Assembly (NCBI GenBank): GCA_028284395.1
Contig: JANQRV010000153.1
Coordinates: forward strand, 1-53,025
Source: Saprospiraceae bacterium
Lineage (GTDB): Bacteria; Bacteroidota; Bacteroidia; Chitinophagales; Saprospiraceae
Reading direction: 5' to 3'
DNA: 53,025 nucleotides
The notes beneath the pieces are model-generated. The model was not told where the DNA came from. It saw only the letters and a program-made list of their open reading frames with translations, and made no database searches. The translations under genes and the position numbers were made by a program. Shown in pieces: positions 1 to 7,842 of the stretch; the stretch's first letter is position 1; the number at the start of each line of letters is the position of its first letter.

Positions 1-254
1 CAAAAACCCATTGGAATGATGGCCAACTGCTGCGGATCGTAAAAAGTAGTTTTATCGATCGCCATCCAAGATCGCAGCCGTTCTCCACTTTTATCGTCCC
101 AGGGAATACCCGTTCGGTGCACAACACTGCCGGGAGCCTGGCCAATGATGGCGATTTTGCTGTTGGGGTGGGCATCCACGATCGGACGCACGCCATCCTT
201 TAAATAGGGCTTGCAAACGGTACAGTGTCGAATTTCATGAAGTAATTTTTCCAT
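1..254 (-). CDS. Uracil-DNA glycosylase family protein (partial, N-terminal part)
   Basis: The frame opens with ATG at 254 and runs leftwards off the window, so only the first 84 codons are present. The visible part has an early Cys pair (HCTVCKPYL), then a strand ending in GQAPG, then GIPWDDKSGERLRSW and a segment ending IIPMGF. GQAPG followed by a GIPW-D-SG-RLR block is the arrangement of the small uracil-DNA glycosylase-like superfamily, which removes uracil or related damaged bases from DNA. The catalytic C-terminal half lies outside the window, so activity and subfamily cannot be judged. It starts 26 bases after the riboflavin synthase stop on the same strand, so the two may be co-transcribed. 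Confidence 0.75.
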   Translation of the reverse strand, partial: MEKLLHEIRHCTVCKPYLKDGVRPIVDAHPNSKIAIIGQAPGSVVHRTGIPWDDKSGERLRSWMAIDKTTFYDPQQLAIIPMGF

Positions 255-280
255 AGCGGTGGCTTCTTCGATTTGGCTAT

Positions 281-880
281 CTACCGTTGATCGATATAGA
301 GTGCTGCATAACGTGCAAAATACTTACCAATAATGTCGTATTCCAAATTGACACTTTGGCCAACTTCAAAGTTTTGAAAATTAGTATGTTCGAAGGTATA
401 AGGGATGATGGCTACCGAAAATAAATCTTCTACGGGCGAAACGACTGTTAAACTTACTCCGTTTACGCAAATAGATCCCTTGTCTACAATCAGGTGAGTT
501 TTTTCCTGCGGATAGCGAAACTGAAAATACCAACTGCCATCCAGCTCCTGTATAGAGACGCATTGTGCCCGGTCATCGACATGACCTTGAACCATGTGGC
601 CATCCAATCTCATATTGGCCATCATTGCCCTCTCAAGGTTGACTAGGTCTCCGACTCGTAAATCACCGAGGTTGGATTTTTCCAAAGTTTCCGATATGGC
701 AGTGACGGTATGTCGACCACCCGATTGTTTTACCACCGTGAGACAAACGCCATTATGAGCAATGCTCTGATCTACTTTCAATTGATCAGAGATAGTAGAC
801 TCAATGGTGAAATGGACATTGCTACCTTCTTTCTGGATTTCATGAATTTTACCCATTGATTCTATGAGGCCGGTGAACAT
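281..880 (-). CDS. ribE: Riboflavin synthase alpha chain
   Basis: Riboflavin synthase converts two molecules of 6,7-dimethyl-8-ribityllumazine into riboflavin plus the pyrimidinedione precursor, the last step of vitamin B2 synthesis, in the cytosol as a trimer. I start it at the ATG at 880, because the family begins MFTGLIE; the same frame is open 20 codons further upstream but that stretch (CYIFNNFKLF...) is not family-like. The 199 residues show the expected internal duplication of two lumazine-binding beta barrels: NGVCLTV in the first half and VNGVSLTV in the second. Length is normal (about 200 residues). No FMN riboswitch-like sequence is evident in the 193-base gap upstream, so the gene is probably not under flavin control here. 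Confidence 0.93.
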   Translation of the reverse strand: MFTGLIESMGKIHEIQKEGSNVHFTIESTISDQLKVDQSIAHNGVCLTVVKQSGGRHTVTAISETLEKSNLGDLRVGDLVNLERAMMANMRLDGHMVQGHVDDRAQCVSIQELDGSWYFQFRYPQEKTHLIVDKGSICVNGVSLTVVSPVEDLFSVAIIPYTFEHTNFQNFEVGQSVNLEYDIIGKYFARYAALYIDQR

Positions 881-969
881 AAGATTACATTTTGGGACGC
901 TGAAGGAAAAAAGTTTGAAATTGTTGAATATATAACACAATTATTAATACTCAGTTTACTTGAAAATAG

Positions 970-977
970 TAGATTTG
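970..977 (+). promoter_or_regulatory. Candidate -7 box (TAGATTTG) for the SNF2 gene
   Basis: TAGATTTG matches the Bacteroidota -7 consensus TAnnTTTG. No clear TTG lies about 20 bases upstream, so the -33 element is missing or weak. It would give a leader of roughly 90 bases before the TTG start at 1074. The rest of the 881-1073 divergent gap shows nothing else I can name. Confidence 0.3.
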
Positions 978-1073
978 TTGTTCGCTTAATTTTTTGCTAA
1001 TAAAAAACGGAGCTATGCGATCAATCCTATCGATGGTGAGGTCGTAATAGTACTTCGTAAAAGGAAAACTGTA

Positions 1074-4052
1074 TTGATCCAGACACTGCTTCCAGACAGT
1101 AAGAAGGAATCAAAGGTCTACGATGTTGTTTATAACCTTTACCCTTTTTCCCCAGACCTTTATTTGGTTAATGCCTTTGTTGTCAGCAAAGATAAGGATG
1201 GTTATTTGGCACACATTAAGCAAAAGGCGAACAAATCTACGATTGAGGCATACGGCGTAGAATTGACGGGTGTTCGCAGCCGATTATTTGAAATTATTGA
1301 TCGACTTCAGCCTCCGACGTTAGCGGACAAATACAAGCCTCCGCGAAGAAAAACGGGCTACCTGGAGAAACTAATTGCTGATCGTGATGTCAAGAAAAAG
1401 ATCTTTGCCTATGTTCATGGTTTGATGGATGAACTGCTTAGTGCAGCTATGAAATATGACTTTTATGTCAGTTGGGACGTAGAGCGGAAGGTATTGGTAA
1501 AAGATTTTGTTCTTAAGCTTTGCAAGAGCCCTCTTAAGCCGCACTTGTTTTTTGAAAAAACGGACTCCAGCGTGAAATATCGATTCATGTTGGAGGATGA
1601 ATCCGGTAAGTGGCCGATACAATCAAAAACCGAAATTGAGCCAATTACAAATCATCCTGCATGGTTGTTTGTGGATTATCACCTTTGTCAAGTGGCACAT
1701 GTAAATGGAAATATGGTAAAGCCTTTTCGGACAAAGAGTGAAGTTATAATTCCTACTGAATCGGTCCGTGCTTATTTTCAAAACTTCATCTTGAAAGTAG
1801 CTTCAAAAGTCGAAATCGATGCGATTGGCTTCGACCTCTTGGAAGAAAATCAGCTAAAGGGTTGCTTGATTGAACCTGTTTTTGACCATACAACAGAAGA
1901 GTGGGGATTGTTGCCCCGAATGGGATATGGTGCTGCAGAATTCATCTGGAATGAAAAGCGCGCGAATAAAACCAGTTTAAATTTTGCGAACGACCAAAAT
2001 GTACAGATCGTCAAAATTAATCGGGATTTTGATCAGGAATGTGAATATCTGGAAAAGATCAAACAATTTGGCTTGGTCAATCGCAGTGGAAATTACTTTG
2101 AACTGGAAGTTGATCAGACCGCAGATCAAATGGATCTGATTGGCTGGTTAATCGCACAAAAAGTAGCATTAGAAAAGGCGGGCTTCGAAGTGGTGCAGCC
2201 GGTTCTTGAGGAGCGTAAATTATCACTCCATAAAGCGGAACTTAAGATCGATGTCGAGAAACAAAATGACTGGTTCGATCTATTTGGTGATGTAGTCATC
2301 GGACCTTTTGTCATTCCATTTATTAAGTTTGGCAAGCACATCCGAGAACAGAACCGCTTCTATATTTTGCCCAATGGTAATCTCTTTATCATACCCCTGG
2401 AATGGATGACGAAGTTTAAAGCACTATTCCAATTTGGTAAGAGAGATGAAAATTCTATTAAACTTGCTAAAAGCCAGTATACGTTGCTGGGAGACCTGGA
2501 TGGTTTGGGATCTGAAGTGGAAATGGAGGATTTGCCGGACCTCGATAACTTCAGAGTTTCTGAGAATCTGAAAGCTACCTTGCGGCCTTATCAAATGGAA
2601 GGTCTAAGGTGGTTAGTAAAACTAAATAACAACGACTTGGGCGGCTGCCTGGCCGATGATATGGGACTTGGTAAGACCCTCCAAACCATTGCTGTTTTAT
2701 TGTATTCAAAAGAAAATCGCCCCGATCCAGAAAAGGAGGGGGATAAGGAGAAAAAAGATGAAAACGAAAAGGGGCAATTGAACCTTTTTACGCAAAGTGA
2801 CGATGCCGATTGGCTAAACGCACTTAACGCTTTGATCATACTACCTGCTTCATTGGTTTTCAACTGGGAAAAGGAAATACGACATTTCGCACCCAGCTTA
2901 TCGGTTTATAAACACACTGGCCCCAAGCGTCACAAAGACATTAAGGTCATTGCTCGGTTCGATGTGATTCTTACCACTTATCAGACCGTACTAAGAGATA
3001 TTTCAATTCTAGAACAACTGGAGTACGAATACATTGTTCTGGATGAGAGCCAGCAGATTAAGAACAAAGACAGTAAAATGTTTAAGGCCATTAATGAATT
3101 GCAAGCAAGGCATAAACTGTCTTTGAGCGGTACTCCGATTGAAAATTCTCTTTCCGATCTATGGGCACAGATGCATTTCATCAATCCAAATTTGTTGGGC
3201 AATTACAATTTCTTTCGCCGTGAATTTATTCGGCCGATCGAAAAATTTCAGGATGAAGAAAAAAAGAATCGCTTGCGAAGTCTTGTAAAACCGTATTTGC
3301 TGCGAAGAACGAAGGTAGAAGTTGCTAAAGAATTGCCCCCACTTACTATTCGGACCTTCTATTCCGAAATGAACAAAGAACAAAAGAAAGTTTACGAACG
3401 TGAAAAATCAGCGGTTCGAAACTACCTGCTTGAAAATTACCTGGAAAATAATCCGAAATACCGGATGATGGTACTTCAATCTCTTACCAAGCTTCGTCAG
3501 TTGTCCAATCACCCCGTATTGGTACACGAAGCTTATGATAAGGGGAGCAGTAAGTTTACGGATGTTATGGAACAGTGGCAGGTAGCTAACAAAGCAGGTC
3601 ACAAAGTTTTACTGTTTAGTTCTTTTGTTAAATATTTGGAATTGTTTCGTAAAGACTTTGACCGGAGATCCGAACCTTATTCTTGGCTGACCGGTGCCTT
3701 GAATAGCCGGAAAAGAGAGCAAGAAGTACGGAAATTTGAAGAAACAGAAGAAATTCGCTCTTTCTTCATTTCTATAAAATCCGGTGGAACAGGGTTGAAT
3801 TTAACCGCCGCTGATTATGTTTTCATCTTAGATCCCTGGTGGAATCCCTTTACAGAGCAACAAGCCATCGCACGAGCCCACCGAATCGGACAAGACAAGA
3901 ACGTCATTGCCTACAAATTCATTACTAAAGATACCATCGAGGAAAAGATATTGCGGCTTCAAGAAAAGAAGACTCGATTGGCGGAAGACATCATAGAACA
4001 TGTCCAGAAAGCTAGCTTTTCAAAAGGTGATATTGAGTTTCTATTAGACTGA
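1074..4052 (+). CDS. SNF2/Rad54-family DEAD-like helicase
   Basis: A 992-residue Swi2/Snf2 ATPase, a DNA translocase that remodels protein-DNA complexes; bacterial members (RapA/HepA-like and SNF2-associated types) act on transcription or repair complexes, but the specific role here is unknown. The first 450 or so residues resemble the bacterial SNF2-associated region. The motor follows: Walker A in DDMGLGKTLQT near residue 528, motif II as DESQ at 657-660, motif III SGTPIENSLSDLW, and in the second RecA lobe IARAHRIGQDKNVIAYKF (motif VI). A lysine/glutamate-rich insert (about residues 550-570) separates motifs I and Ia. The start is a TTG with AAAGGAAAA about 7 bases before it; the frame has no in-frame ATG between the preceding stop (987) and this point, so the true start could be another rare codon slightly upstream. 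Confidence 0.9.
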   Translation: MIQTLLPDSKKESKVYDVVYNLYPFSPDLYLVNAFVVSKDKDGYLAHIKQKANKSTIEAYGVELTGVRSRLFEIIDRLQPPTLADKYKPPRRKTGYLEKLIADRDVKKKIFAYVHGLMDELLSAAMKYDFYVSWDVERKVLVKDFVLKLCKSPLKPHLFFEKTDSSVKYRFMLEDESGKWPIQSKTEIEPITNHPAWLFVDYHLCQVAHVNGNMVKPFRTKSEVIIPTESVRAYFQNFILKVASKVEIDAIGFDLLEENQLKGCLIEPVFDHTTEEWGLLPRMGYGAAEFIWNEKRANKTSLNFANDQNVQIVKINRDFDQECEYLEKIKQFGLVNRSGNYFELEVDQTADQMDLIGWLIAQKVALEKAGFEVVQPVLEERKLSLHKAELKIDVEKQNDWFDLFGDVVIGPFVIPFIKFGKHIREQNRFYILPNGNLFIIPLEWMTKFKALFQFGKRDENSIKLAKSQYTLLGDLDGLGSEVEMEDLPDLDNFRVSENLKATLRPYQMEGLRWLVKLNNNDLGGCLADDMGLGKTLQTIAVLLYSKENRPDPEKEGDKEKKDENEKGQLNLFTQSDDADWLNALNALIILPASLVFNWEKEIRHFAPSLSVYKHTGPKRHKDIKVIARFDVILTTYQTVLRDISILEQLEYEYIVLDESQQIKNKDSKMFKAINELQARHKLSLSGTPIENSLSDLWAQMHFINPNLLGNYNFFRREFIRPIEKFQDEEKKNRLRSLVKPYLLRRTKVEVAKELPPLTIRTFYSEMNKEQKKVYEREKSAVRNYLLENYLENNPKYRMMVLQSLTKLRQLSNHPVLVHEAYDKGSSKFTDVMEQWQVANKAGHKVLLFSSFVKYLELFRKDFDRRSEPYSWLTGALNSRKREQEVRKFEETEEIRSFFISIKSGGTGLNLTAADYVFILDPWWNPFTEQQAIARAHRIGQDKNVIAYKFITKDTIEEKILRLQEKKTRLAEDIIEHVQKASFSKGDIEFLLD

Positions 4053-4078
4053 CCTAAAAAAATGGCGGTCTTTTTTTT
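4051..4078 (+). terminator. Possible weak terminator after the SNF2 gene
   Basis: A short GACC / GGTC inverted repeat overlapping the stop codon is followed at once by eight T. The stem is only four G/C-containing pairs, possibly lengthened by A-T pairing, so this is a weak call. Confidence 0.3.
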
Positions 4079-4117
4079 GAATTTAATAACAAATCGGTTC
4101 AATTGTTTAAAAATTTA

Positions 4118-4125
4118 TATCTTTG
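4118..4125 (+). promoter_or_regulatory. Candidate -7 box (TATCTTTG) of the pyruvate carboxylase transcript
   Basis: TATCTTTG is an exact match to the Bacteroidota -7 consensus TAnnTTTG. The usual TTG about 20 bases upstream is not evident (GGTTC is found instead). If used, transcription would start near 4132 and leave a 5' leader of about 250 bases before the ATG at 4380. Confidence 0.5.
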
Positions 4126-4178
4126 CCGCAAATCTTCAATGAATATTTTACGATGATTTTTCGGCGAATTCCCAAGAG

Positions 4179-4342
4179 CCACGGGTTATCACACCCGTGG
4201 AAAGCTTAAATCACAGAACATATCCGAAATTAAGATCGGTAATTCATCAGCGTTGTACCATGCGAGTATTGGTCAAATTTTCATGCTTGTAAAATTTTAC
4301 AGCGACTGATCTTAAGCAGTGTACAGCAACGGTTTACCGATC
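4179..4342 (+). promoter_or_regulatory. Structured 5' leader upstream of pyruvate carboxylase
   Basis: The 327 bases between the SNF2 stop and the carboxylase start hold no normal gene but several nested inverted repeats. First, CCACGGGT (4179-4186) and ACCCGTGG (4193-4200) form a perfect 8-bp hairpin with a 6-base loop. Next, GATCGGTAA (4234-4242) pairs with TTACCGATC (4334-4342); inside it CGTTG (4251-4255) pairs with CAACG (4327-4331); inside that AAATTTT (4275-4281) pairs with AAAATTT (4291-4297). A competing perfect pairing exists: TTAAGATC (4230-4237) with GATCTTAA (4308-4315), which uses part of the outer stem. Two very short reading frames lie in the leader, at 4153-4209 (18 codons) and 4260-4292 (10 codons). 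Mutually exclusive helices suggest a cis-acting RNA switch or attenuator; no known riboswitch class is recognised. Confidence 0.5.
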
Positions 4343-4379
4343 GGAACTTTAGTTTTCATCCAATAAAAGACTTTGATTG

Positions 4380-7300
4380 ATGCAATTTCGACCTTTCAAG
4401 AAAATACTAGTGGCGAATCGTGGAGAGATCGCCATTCGGGTTTTTCGGGCAGCTTCCGAATTAAACCTTCAGACGGTTGCCGTTTATACTTACGAAGACC
4501 GATACTCACTGCATCGTTATAAAGCGGATGAAGCCTATCAGATTGGTTCCAAAGATGATCCTTTAAAACCCTATCTAGATATCGAGGAAATCCTAAAAGT
4601 AGCCCGGGCAAATCAGGTAGAGGCCATACACCCAGGCTACGGCTTTTTATCTGAGAATGTAACCTTTGCCCGCCGTTGTACGGAGGAAGGCATCATTTTT
4701 ATTGGGCCTGGTGCTGAGGTGATGGAGCGCTTAGGAGATAAAGTTGCTGCTAAGAAGTTGGCTCGTGAATTAGGTGTCCCTTTGATTGAAGACAGTAAAG
4801 AAAAACTAGAAGATGAATCATTGGTCGTCAGTGAAGCAGCGAGAATTGGCTATCCCGTGATATTAAAGGCCGCTGCTGGTGGAGGTGGGCGAGGCATGCG
4901 GGTGGTTCGGAACGAAAGCCAAATAGTTCAGGAATTTAGAGAAGCACGAAGTGAAGCATTAACCGCTTTTGGCGACGATACCATTTTTCTGGAAAAATTC
5001 ATCGAAAATCCCAAACATATAGAGGTTCAAGTGCTTGGAGATAAATATGGCAACCTAATTCATTTGTATGAAAGAGATTGCTCCGTCCAACGGCGTTTCC
5101 AAAAAGTGGTAGAAGTAGCACCCAGTGCAACACTGGGGTGGATTACGAAGAACCATCTCTATAATTACGCTTTGCAGATTACGCAGTCGGTCAATTACAG
5201 TCATGCCGGTACCGTAGAATTTCTAGTCGATAGCAAGGAAAATATTTACTTTATCGAGGTGAATCCTCGGATTCAAGTCGAACATACTATTACTGAAGAG
5301 GTAACTGGAATTGACCTTGTTAGGTGTCAAATTCTGATTGCGATGGGCTACCCCCTCCAACACCCACTCATCAATATTAAGAGTCAGATGGATGTTTCCT
5401 TGGTGGGATATGCCGTTCAATGCCGAGTGACTACGGAAGATCCGCAACTTGGGTTCAAACCGGACTATGGTACTTTAATCGCCTATCGCAGTGCGAGTGG
5501 AATGGGGATTAGGTTGGATGCAGGCAGTGCTTATCCCGGTGCTAAGATCTCACCGTTTTTCGACAGTATGCTCGTAAAAGTGACTGCCTGGGGACGTACC
5601 CTGGATGAAGCTTCAAACCGACTCCACCGGGCATTGCGCGAATTTCGGATCCGGGGGGTAAAAACCAACATTGCGTTTCTACTCAAACTGTTGAAGAATA
5701 ATACTTTCCAAGAGGGAGCAGCTACGGTTAATTTCATTAAGGACAACCCGGACCTACTCGAAAAGCCGGGTTGGCAAGATCGTGGTACTAAAATGTTGAG
5801 GTACCTGGCGGAAGTCATTGTCAACGAAAATCCAGATGTGAAATTCAAGGACCCGGAGCGAACTTTCCTGGAACCAGTGGTGCCCTCCATCCCTCCCGAT
5901 CTAAAGCTTCAGGAAGGGAGTCGACAATTGCTGCAGAAATTAGGACCCGAATCTTTTGCCAGGTGGTTGAAGCAGCAAAAAGCTATTCAGTATACCGATA
6001 CGACCTTCCGGGATGCTCATCAGTCCTTGCTGGCGACTCGAATGCGCACACGGGATATGTTATCGGTGGCGGAAAGCTATTCTATTAATCATGCGAAGGA
6101 CATATTCTCCATGGAGGTTTGGGGAGGAGCGACCTTTGATGTATCGTTGCGGTTTCTAAAAGAGTGTCCGTGGAAAAGACTGGAATTGCTACGACAGGCG
6201 ATTCCCAACATCCTTTTTCAAATGTTACTGAGGGGGTCGAATGCCGTTGGCTACGCGGCCTACCCAGATAATTTGATCGAGCGCTTCATCGTGGAGGCTG
6301 CCGAGAAGGGAATTGATATCTTCCGAGTATTTGATTCCTTGAATTGGGTTGAAGCCATGAAGACCAGCATTCGAACGATTCGTGAAAAAACCAATTCTCT
6401 CGCCGAGGCTTGTATTTGCTATACGGGGGATATCAGCGATCCTGCAAAGACTAAGTTTAACTTGGCTTATTACTTGGACCTGGCCAAACGGTTGGAAGAC
6501 GAAGGTGCACACATCATTGCAATCAAAGATATGGCGGGGCTATTGAAACCATTCGCTGCAGCAGAACTGGTCGCTGCACTGAAACAACAGGTTCAAGTCC
6601 CCATACATTTGCATACACACGATACTTCCTCGATCCAGTCCGCAACTTATTTGAAAGCGGTCGAGGCGGGAGTCGATGTAATTGATGTTGCGCTGGGTGC
6701 CATGTCTGGTTTGACCTCTCAGCCCAACTTCAATTCGATCGTTGCGATGATGAAGGGCCATGAGCGTGAAAAACAGGTTGATGCTGCTAAACTCAATGAA
6801 TTTTCCAATTATTGGGAGGGAGTCAGGCGCTATTATTATGCCTTTGAGACCGAATTGAAAGCTGGTAGTGCCGACGTTTACGATCACGAAATTCCAGGAG
6901 GGCAATATTCCAATTTGCGTCCTCAGGCAAGAGGCCTTGGCTTAGAAGAAGAATTTGAAACCATTAAAGAAAATTACAAGCACGCCAATCAACTGTTTGG
7001 CGATCTGATTAAAGTTACTCCATCGTCGAAGGTAGTTGGTGATATGGCTATGTTTATGACTGCGAATAGCTTAACAATGGAAGACATCTTGACCAGGGGG
7101 CGCGAACTTGATTTTCCGGATAGCGTAAAGGCATTGATGAGAGGAGATCTTGGGCAGATCGATGGTGGTTTTCCCCCCGCTATCCAGAAAATGGTTTTGA
7201 AAGAAGAGGAACCATATACGGAGAAACCCAATGCACATCTACGACCGGTGGATTTCGAGAAGGAATTTCCCGCCTTTCGGCAACGGTTTGGGCAAGAGCT

Positions 7301-7826
7301 GAAAATAGAAGACTTCCTGTCTTTTAAATTGTATCCGAAGGTTTATGAAGATTATCATGCTCATCATTTGAAATATGGAGAGGTCTCGCTACTACCGACG
7401 ACTGCTTTCTTCTACGGTCTGAGCCCTAACCAGGAAATCATCGTATCACTTGATCAGGGAAAAAATATCTTGATCAAATACCTTAATATGACGGAGCCTG
7501 ATGAGTTGGGAATTCGACTGGTATTCTTTCAATTAAACGGTATGACCCGCTCCATTCCAGTCCGCGATCAAAAACTTCAGAAAGACATTGTACAACATCG
7601 GAAGGCATCGGGAGAAAGAGAAGTCGGTTCTCCTCTACAGGGAAGCCTGGCATCTATATTGGTCAAAGTAGGAGAGGAGGTAACCGTCAATACCCCCTTG
7701 TTCATTATCGAGGCCATGAAGATGGAGAGTACCGTCACAGCTCCTATTGCCGGAAAAATCAAACACATTTACTTAAATGAAAAGACGTTGGTCGATCAGG
7801 GCGACTTGATCATTGAGATGGAATAA
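4380..7826 (+). CDS. pyc: Pyruvate carboxylase
   Basis: Single-chain, biotin-dependent pyruvate carboxylase (1148 residues), which makes oxaloacetate from pyruvate, bicarbonate and ATP to refill the TCA cycle. Domain order: biotin carboxylase from the N-terminus (ILVANRGEIAIRVFRA; glycine-rich ATP loop KAAAGGGGRGMR) to about residue 460; carboxyltransferase from about 537 (TFRDAHQSLLATR, the catalytic-lysine segment AIKDMAGLL, the metal-binding HLHTHDTS) to about 900; and a C-terminal biotinyl domain with EAMKMES, the biotinylated lysine being K1114. Length is normal for the alpha4 type. A TTG directly precedes the ATG at 4380; the ATG is chosen. The gene stands alone behind the long structured leader described above, which suggests post-transcriptional control. 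Confidence 0.96.
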   Translation: MQFRPFKKILVANRGEIAIRVFRAASELNLQTVAVYTYEDRYSLHRYKADEAYQIGSKDDPLKPYLDIEEILKVARANQVEAIHPGYGFLSENVTFARRCTEEGIIFIGPGAEVMERLGDKVAAKKLARELGVPLIEDSKEKLEDESLVVSEAARIGYPVILKAAAGGGGRGMRVVRNESQIVQEFREARSEALTAFGDDTIFLEKFIENPKHIEVQVLGDKYGNLIHLYERDCSVQRRFQKVVEVAPSATLGWITKNHLYNYALQITQSVNYSHAGTVEFLVDSKENIYFIEVNPRIQVEHTITEEVTGIDLVRCQILIAMGYPLQHPLINIKSQMDVSLVGYAVQCRVTTEDPQLGFKPDYGTLIAYRSASGMGIRLDAGSAYPGAKISPFFDSMLVKVTAWGRTLDEASNRLHRALREFRIRGVKTNIAFLLKLLKNNTFQEGAATVNFIKDNPDLLEKPGWQDRGTKMLRYLAEVIVNENPDVKFKDPERTFLEPVVPSIPPDLKLQEGSRQLLQKLGPESFARWLKQQKAIQYTDTTFRDAHQSLLATRMRTRDMLSVAESYSINHAKDIFSMEVWGGATFDVSLRFLKECPWKRLELLRQAIPNILFQMLLRGSNAVGYAAYPDNLIERFIVEAAEKGIDIFRVFDSLNWVEAMKTSIRTIREKTNSLAEACICYTGDISDPAKTKFNLAYYLDLAKRLEDEGAHIIAIKDMAGLLKPFAAAELVAALKQQVQVPIHLHTHDTSSIQSATYLKAVEAGVDVIDVALGAMSGLTSQPNFNSIVAMMKGHEREKQVDAAKLNEFSNYWEGVRRYYYAFETELKAGSADVYDHEIPGGQYSNLRPQARGLGLEEEFETIKENYKHANQLFGDLIKVTPSSKVVGDMAMFMTANSLTMEDILTRGRELDFPDSVKALMRGDLGQIDGGFPPAIQKMVLKEEEPYTEKPNAHLRPVDFEKEFPAFRQRFGQELKIEDFLSFKLYPKVYEDYHAHHLKYGEVSLLPTTAFFYGLSPNQEIIVSLDQGKNILIKYLNMTEPDELGIRLVFFQLNGMTRSIPVRDQKLQKDIVQHRKASGEREVGSPLQGSLASILVKVGEEVTVNTPLFIIEAMKMESTVTAPIAGKIKHIYLNEKTLVDQGDLIIEME

Positions 7827-7842
7827 TTTGGGTAGATAATGG

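Noticed and set aside
4179..4200. Hairpin CCACGGGT/ACCCGTGG as a transcription terminator
   Set aside because: It is followed by AAAGCTTAAATC, not a T-tract, and lies well inside the presumed leader of pyc.
5531..5890. 119-codon frame opposite pyruvate carboxylase
   Set aside because: Fully inside a conserved enzyme on the other strand, with an Arg/Ser-rich composition typical of antisense frames.
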